NCBI GenBank assembly: GCA_035550515.1 | Contig: DASZOZ010000013.1 | Coordinates: 1-64,000 of the forward strand | Direction: 5' to 3' | Source: DATARH01 sp035550515 | Lineage (GTDB): Bacteria > Pseudomonadota > Alphaproteobacteria > ATCC43930 > CGMCC-115725 | DNA length: 64,000 bases | Shown here: positions 63,321-64,000 of the stretch, in pieces | Position numbering within the stretch: the stretch's first letter is position 1 | Layout of the letters: each line of letters opens with the position of its first letter | Translations under genes and position numbers: made by a program | Notes under the pieces: generated by a model | Databases searched by the model: none | Told to the model about the DNA's origin: nothing | The model's input: only the letters and a program-made list of their open reading frames with translations

Positions 63321-64000
63321 CTACTCCCCGGCGGCGGGGGTGCCGCCGCCCGACAGTTCGGCTTCCTCCTCGGCCTCGCGCTTGGCGCGCTGTTTTTCGA
63401 CCCAGCGGCACGAGAAGATCGACAGCACGTAAAGCAGGACCAGGGGCACCGCGAGCGAGGTCTGGCTGACCACGTCGGGCGGGGTCAGCACCGCCGCGAC
63501 GCCGAACATGCCGACCACCGCGTAGCGCCATTTCGAGATCAATCCTTGCGAGGTGATGATCCCGGCGCGCGCCATCAGGGTCAGCAGCACCGGCAGCTGA
63601 AACGCGGCCCCGAACGCCAGCAGCAGCGTCATCACCAGGGAAAGGTATTCGTTGACCTTGGCCTCGATCTCGATCGGCAGCGAGCCCGGCGTGCCCGGCG
63701 TCTCGAAGCTGACGAAGAACTTGAACGCGTAGGGAATGACCACGAAATAGGCGAGCGATGCGCCCATCAGGAACAGCACCGGGGTGGCGCACATATAGGG
63801 CAGGAAGGCACGCCGCTCGTTCTTGTAGAGGCCGGGCGCAACGAACTTCCAGATCTGCGTCGCCACCACCGGGAACGCGAGACAGATAGCCGCCCAGAAC
63901 GAGACCTTGATGTAGGTGAAAAAGATCTCGGTGAGGCCCGTCGCGATCATCTTGCGCCCGGCTTCGCCCCCGAACACCTCGGCGAGCGGATGCGACAGGA
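63321..64000 (-). CDS. tatC: Sec-independent protein translocase TatC (partial, 5' end cut by window)
   Basis: About 226 C-terminal residues are present; the start lies beyond the window. TatC marks: FFTYIKVSFWAAICLAFPVV, QIWKFVAPGLYKNERRAFLP, FGAAFQLPVLLTLMARAGII and VLTPPDVVSQTSLAVPLVLL. The C-terminal tail is long and Glu-rich. It is the receptor of the twin-arginine export system and would be preceded by tatA and tatB. serS follows after 94 bases. Confidence 0.97.
   Translation of the reverse strand, partial: LSHPLAEVFGGEAGRKMIATGLTEIFFTYIKVSFWAAICLAFPVVATQIWKFVAPGLYKNERRAFLPYMCATPVLFLMGASLAYFVVIPYAFKFFVSFETPGTPGSLPIEIEAKVNEYLSLVMTLLLAFGAAFQLPVLLTLMARAGIITSQGLISKWRYAVVGMFGVAAVLTPPDVVSQTSLAVPLVLLYVLSIFSCRWVEKQRAKREAEEEAELSGGGTPAAGE

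Overview
The window is a high-GC bacterial chromosome segment. The first 245 bases are the 5' end of a 16S rRNA gene on the minus strand. Several features point to Alphaproteobacteria: a yqeY-dnaG-rpoD cluster, a tatC-serS-surE-pcm-M23-yajC-secD-secF run followed by NDUFAF3- and NDUFAF6-like genes, a DUF815 ATPase, ELM1-like and DUF3363 families, and RpoD with a long acidic insert. The rRNA start looks Rhodospirillales-like, but I would not name a genus. Genes are dense, with many 4-base ATGA or GTGA stop/start overlaps that imply translational coupling.

Layout. 0-6.4 kb (minus): rrn promoter and leader, then a coupled operon of a TAXI-family binding protein and SoeABC, the cytoplasmic-facing sulfite:quinone oxidoreductase. 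6.5-9.2 kb: threonine aldolase, and a MaoC hydratase/CoA-transferase pair. 9.2-9.9 kb: a ParDE-type toxin-antitoxin pair whose promoter lies inside the end of the next gene. 9.8-14 kb (minus): ThDP enzyme, YdeI-like protein, a conserved protein of unknown function, and a UGSC-family selenoprotein in which an in-frame TGA falls exactly at the selenocysteine position. Gene callers would split or lose this gene. 14-18.5 kb: a CorA-like protein, then a lipid-flavoured operon of an Lgt-like protein, a radical SAM enzyme resembling the archaeal tetraether-synthase (MJ0619/Tes) family, and a two-helix membrane protein. 18.5-25.7 kb: catabolic oxidoreductases and a CMD/RidA-RidA/RidA/double-deacetylase/SDR operon. 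A dispersed palindromic repeat has become coding inside the deacetylase. 25.8-30.5 kb: a CAT-anticodon tRNA, rpoD, dnaG, yqeY. 30.6-42.6 kb (mostly plus): carA, carB, greA, an Lrp regulator, ELM1-like and double-PAP2 genes, a large unknown protein, trxB and a LysR regulator.

42.6-52.2 kb is a decaying accessory island. It holds a heme peroxidase, a small unknown gene and a SARP/BTAD regulator, all broken by single-base shifts. Next come an intact-looking IS630 element and remnants of a conjugative-element module: DUF3363 relaxase, lytic transglycosylase, TraF-like S26 peptidase and DUF2840. A broken ParE toxin and a transporter fragment end it. Nearly every gene here except the IS is disrupted, while the flanking chromosome is clean.

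52.2-64 kb is conserved core: an NDUFAF6-like protein, tandem Fe/Mn superoxide dismutases, an NDUFAF3/Mth938 protein, SecF-SecD-YajC, a DUF815 ATPase, an M23 lipoprotein, Pcm, SurE, SerS and a TatC cut by the window edge. All identifications come from reading the translations by eye; no database search was run.
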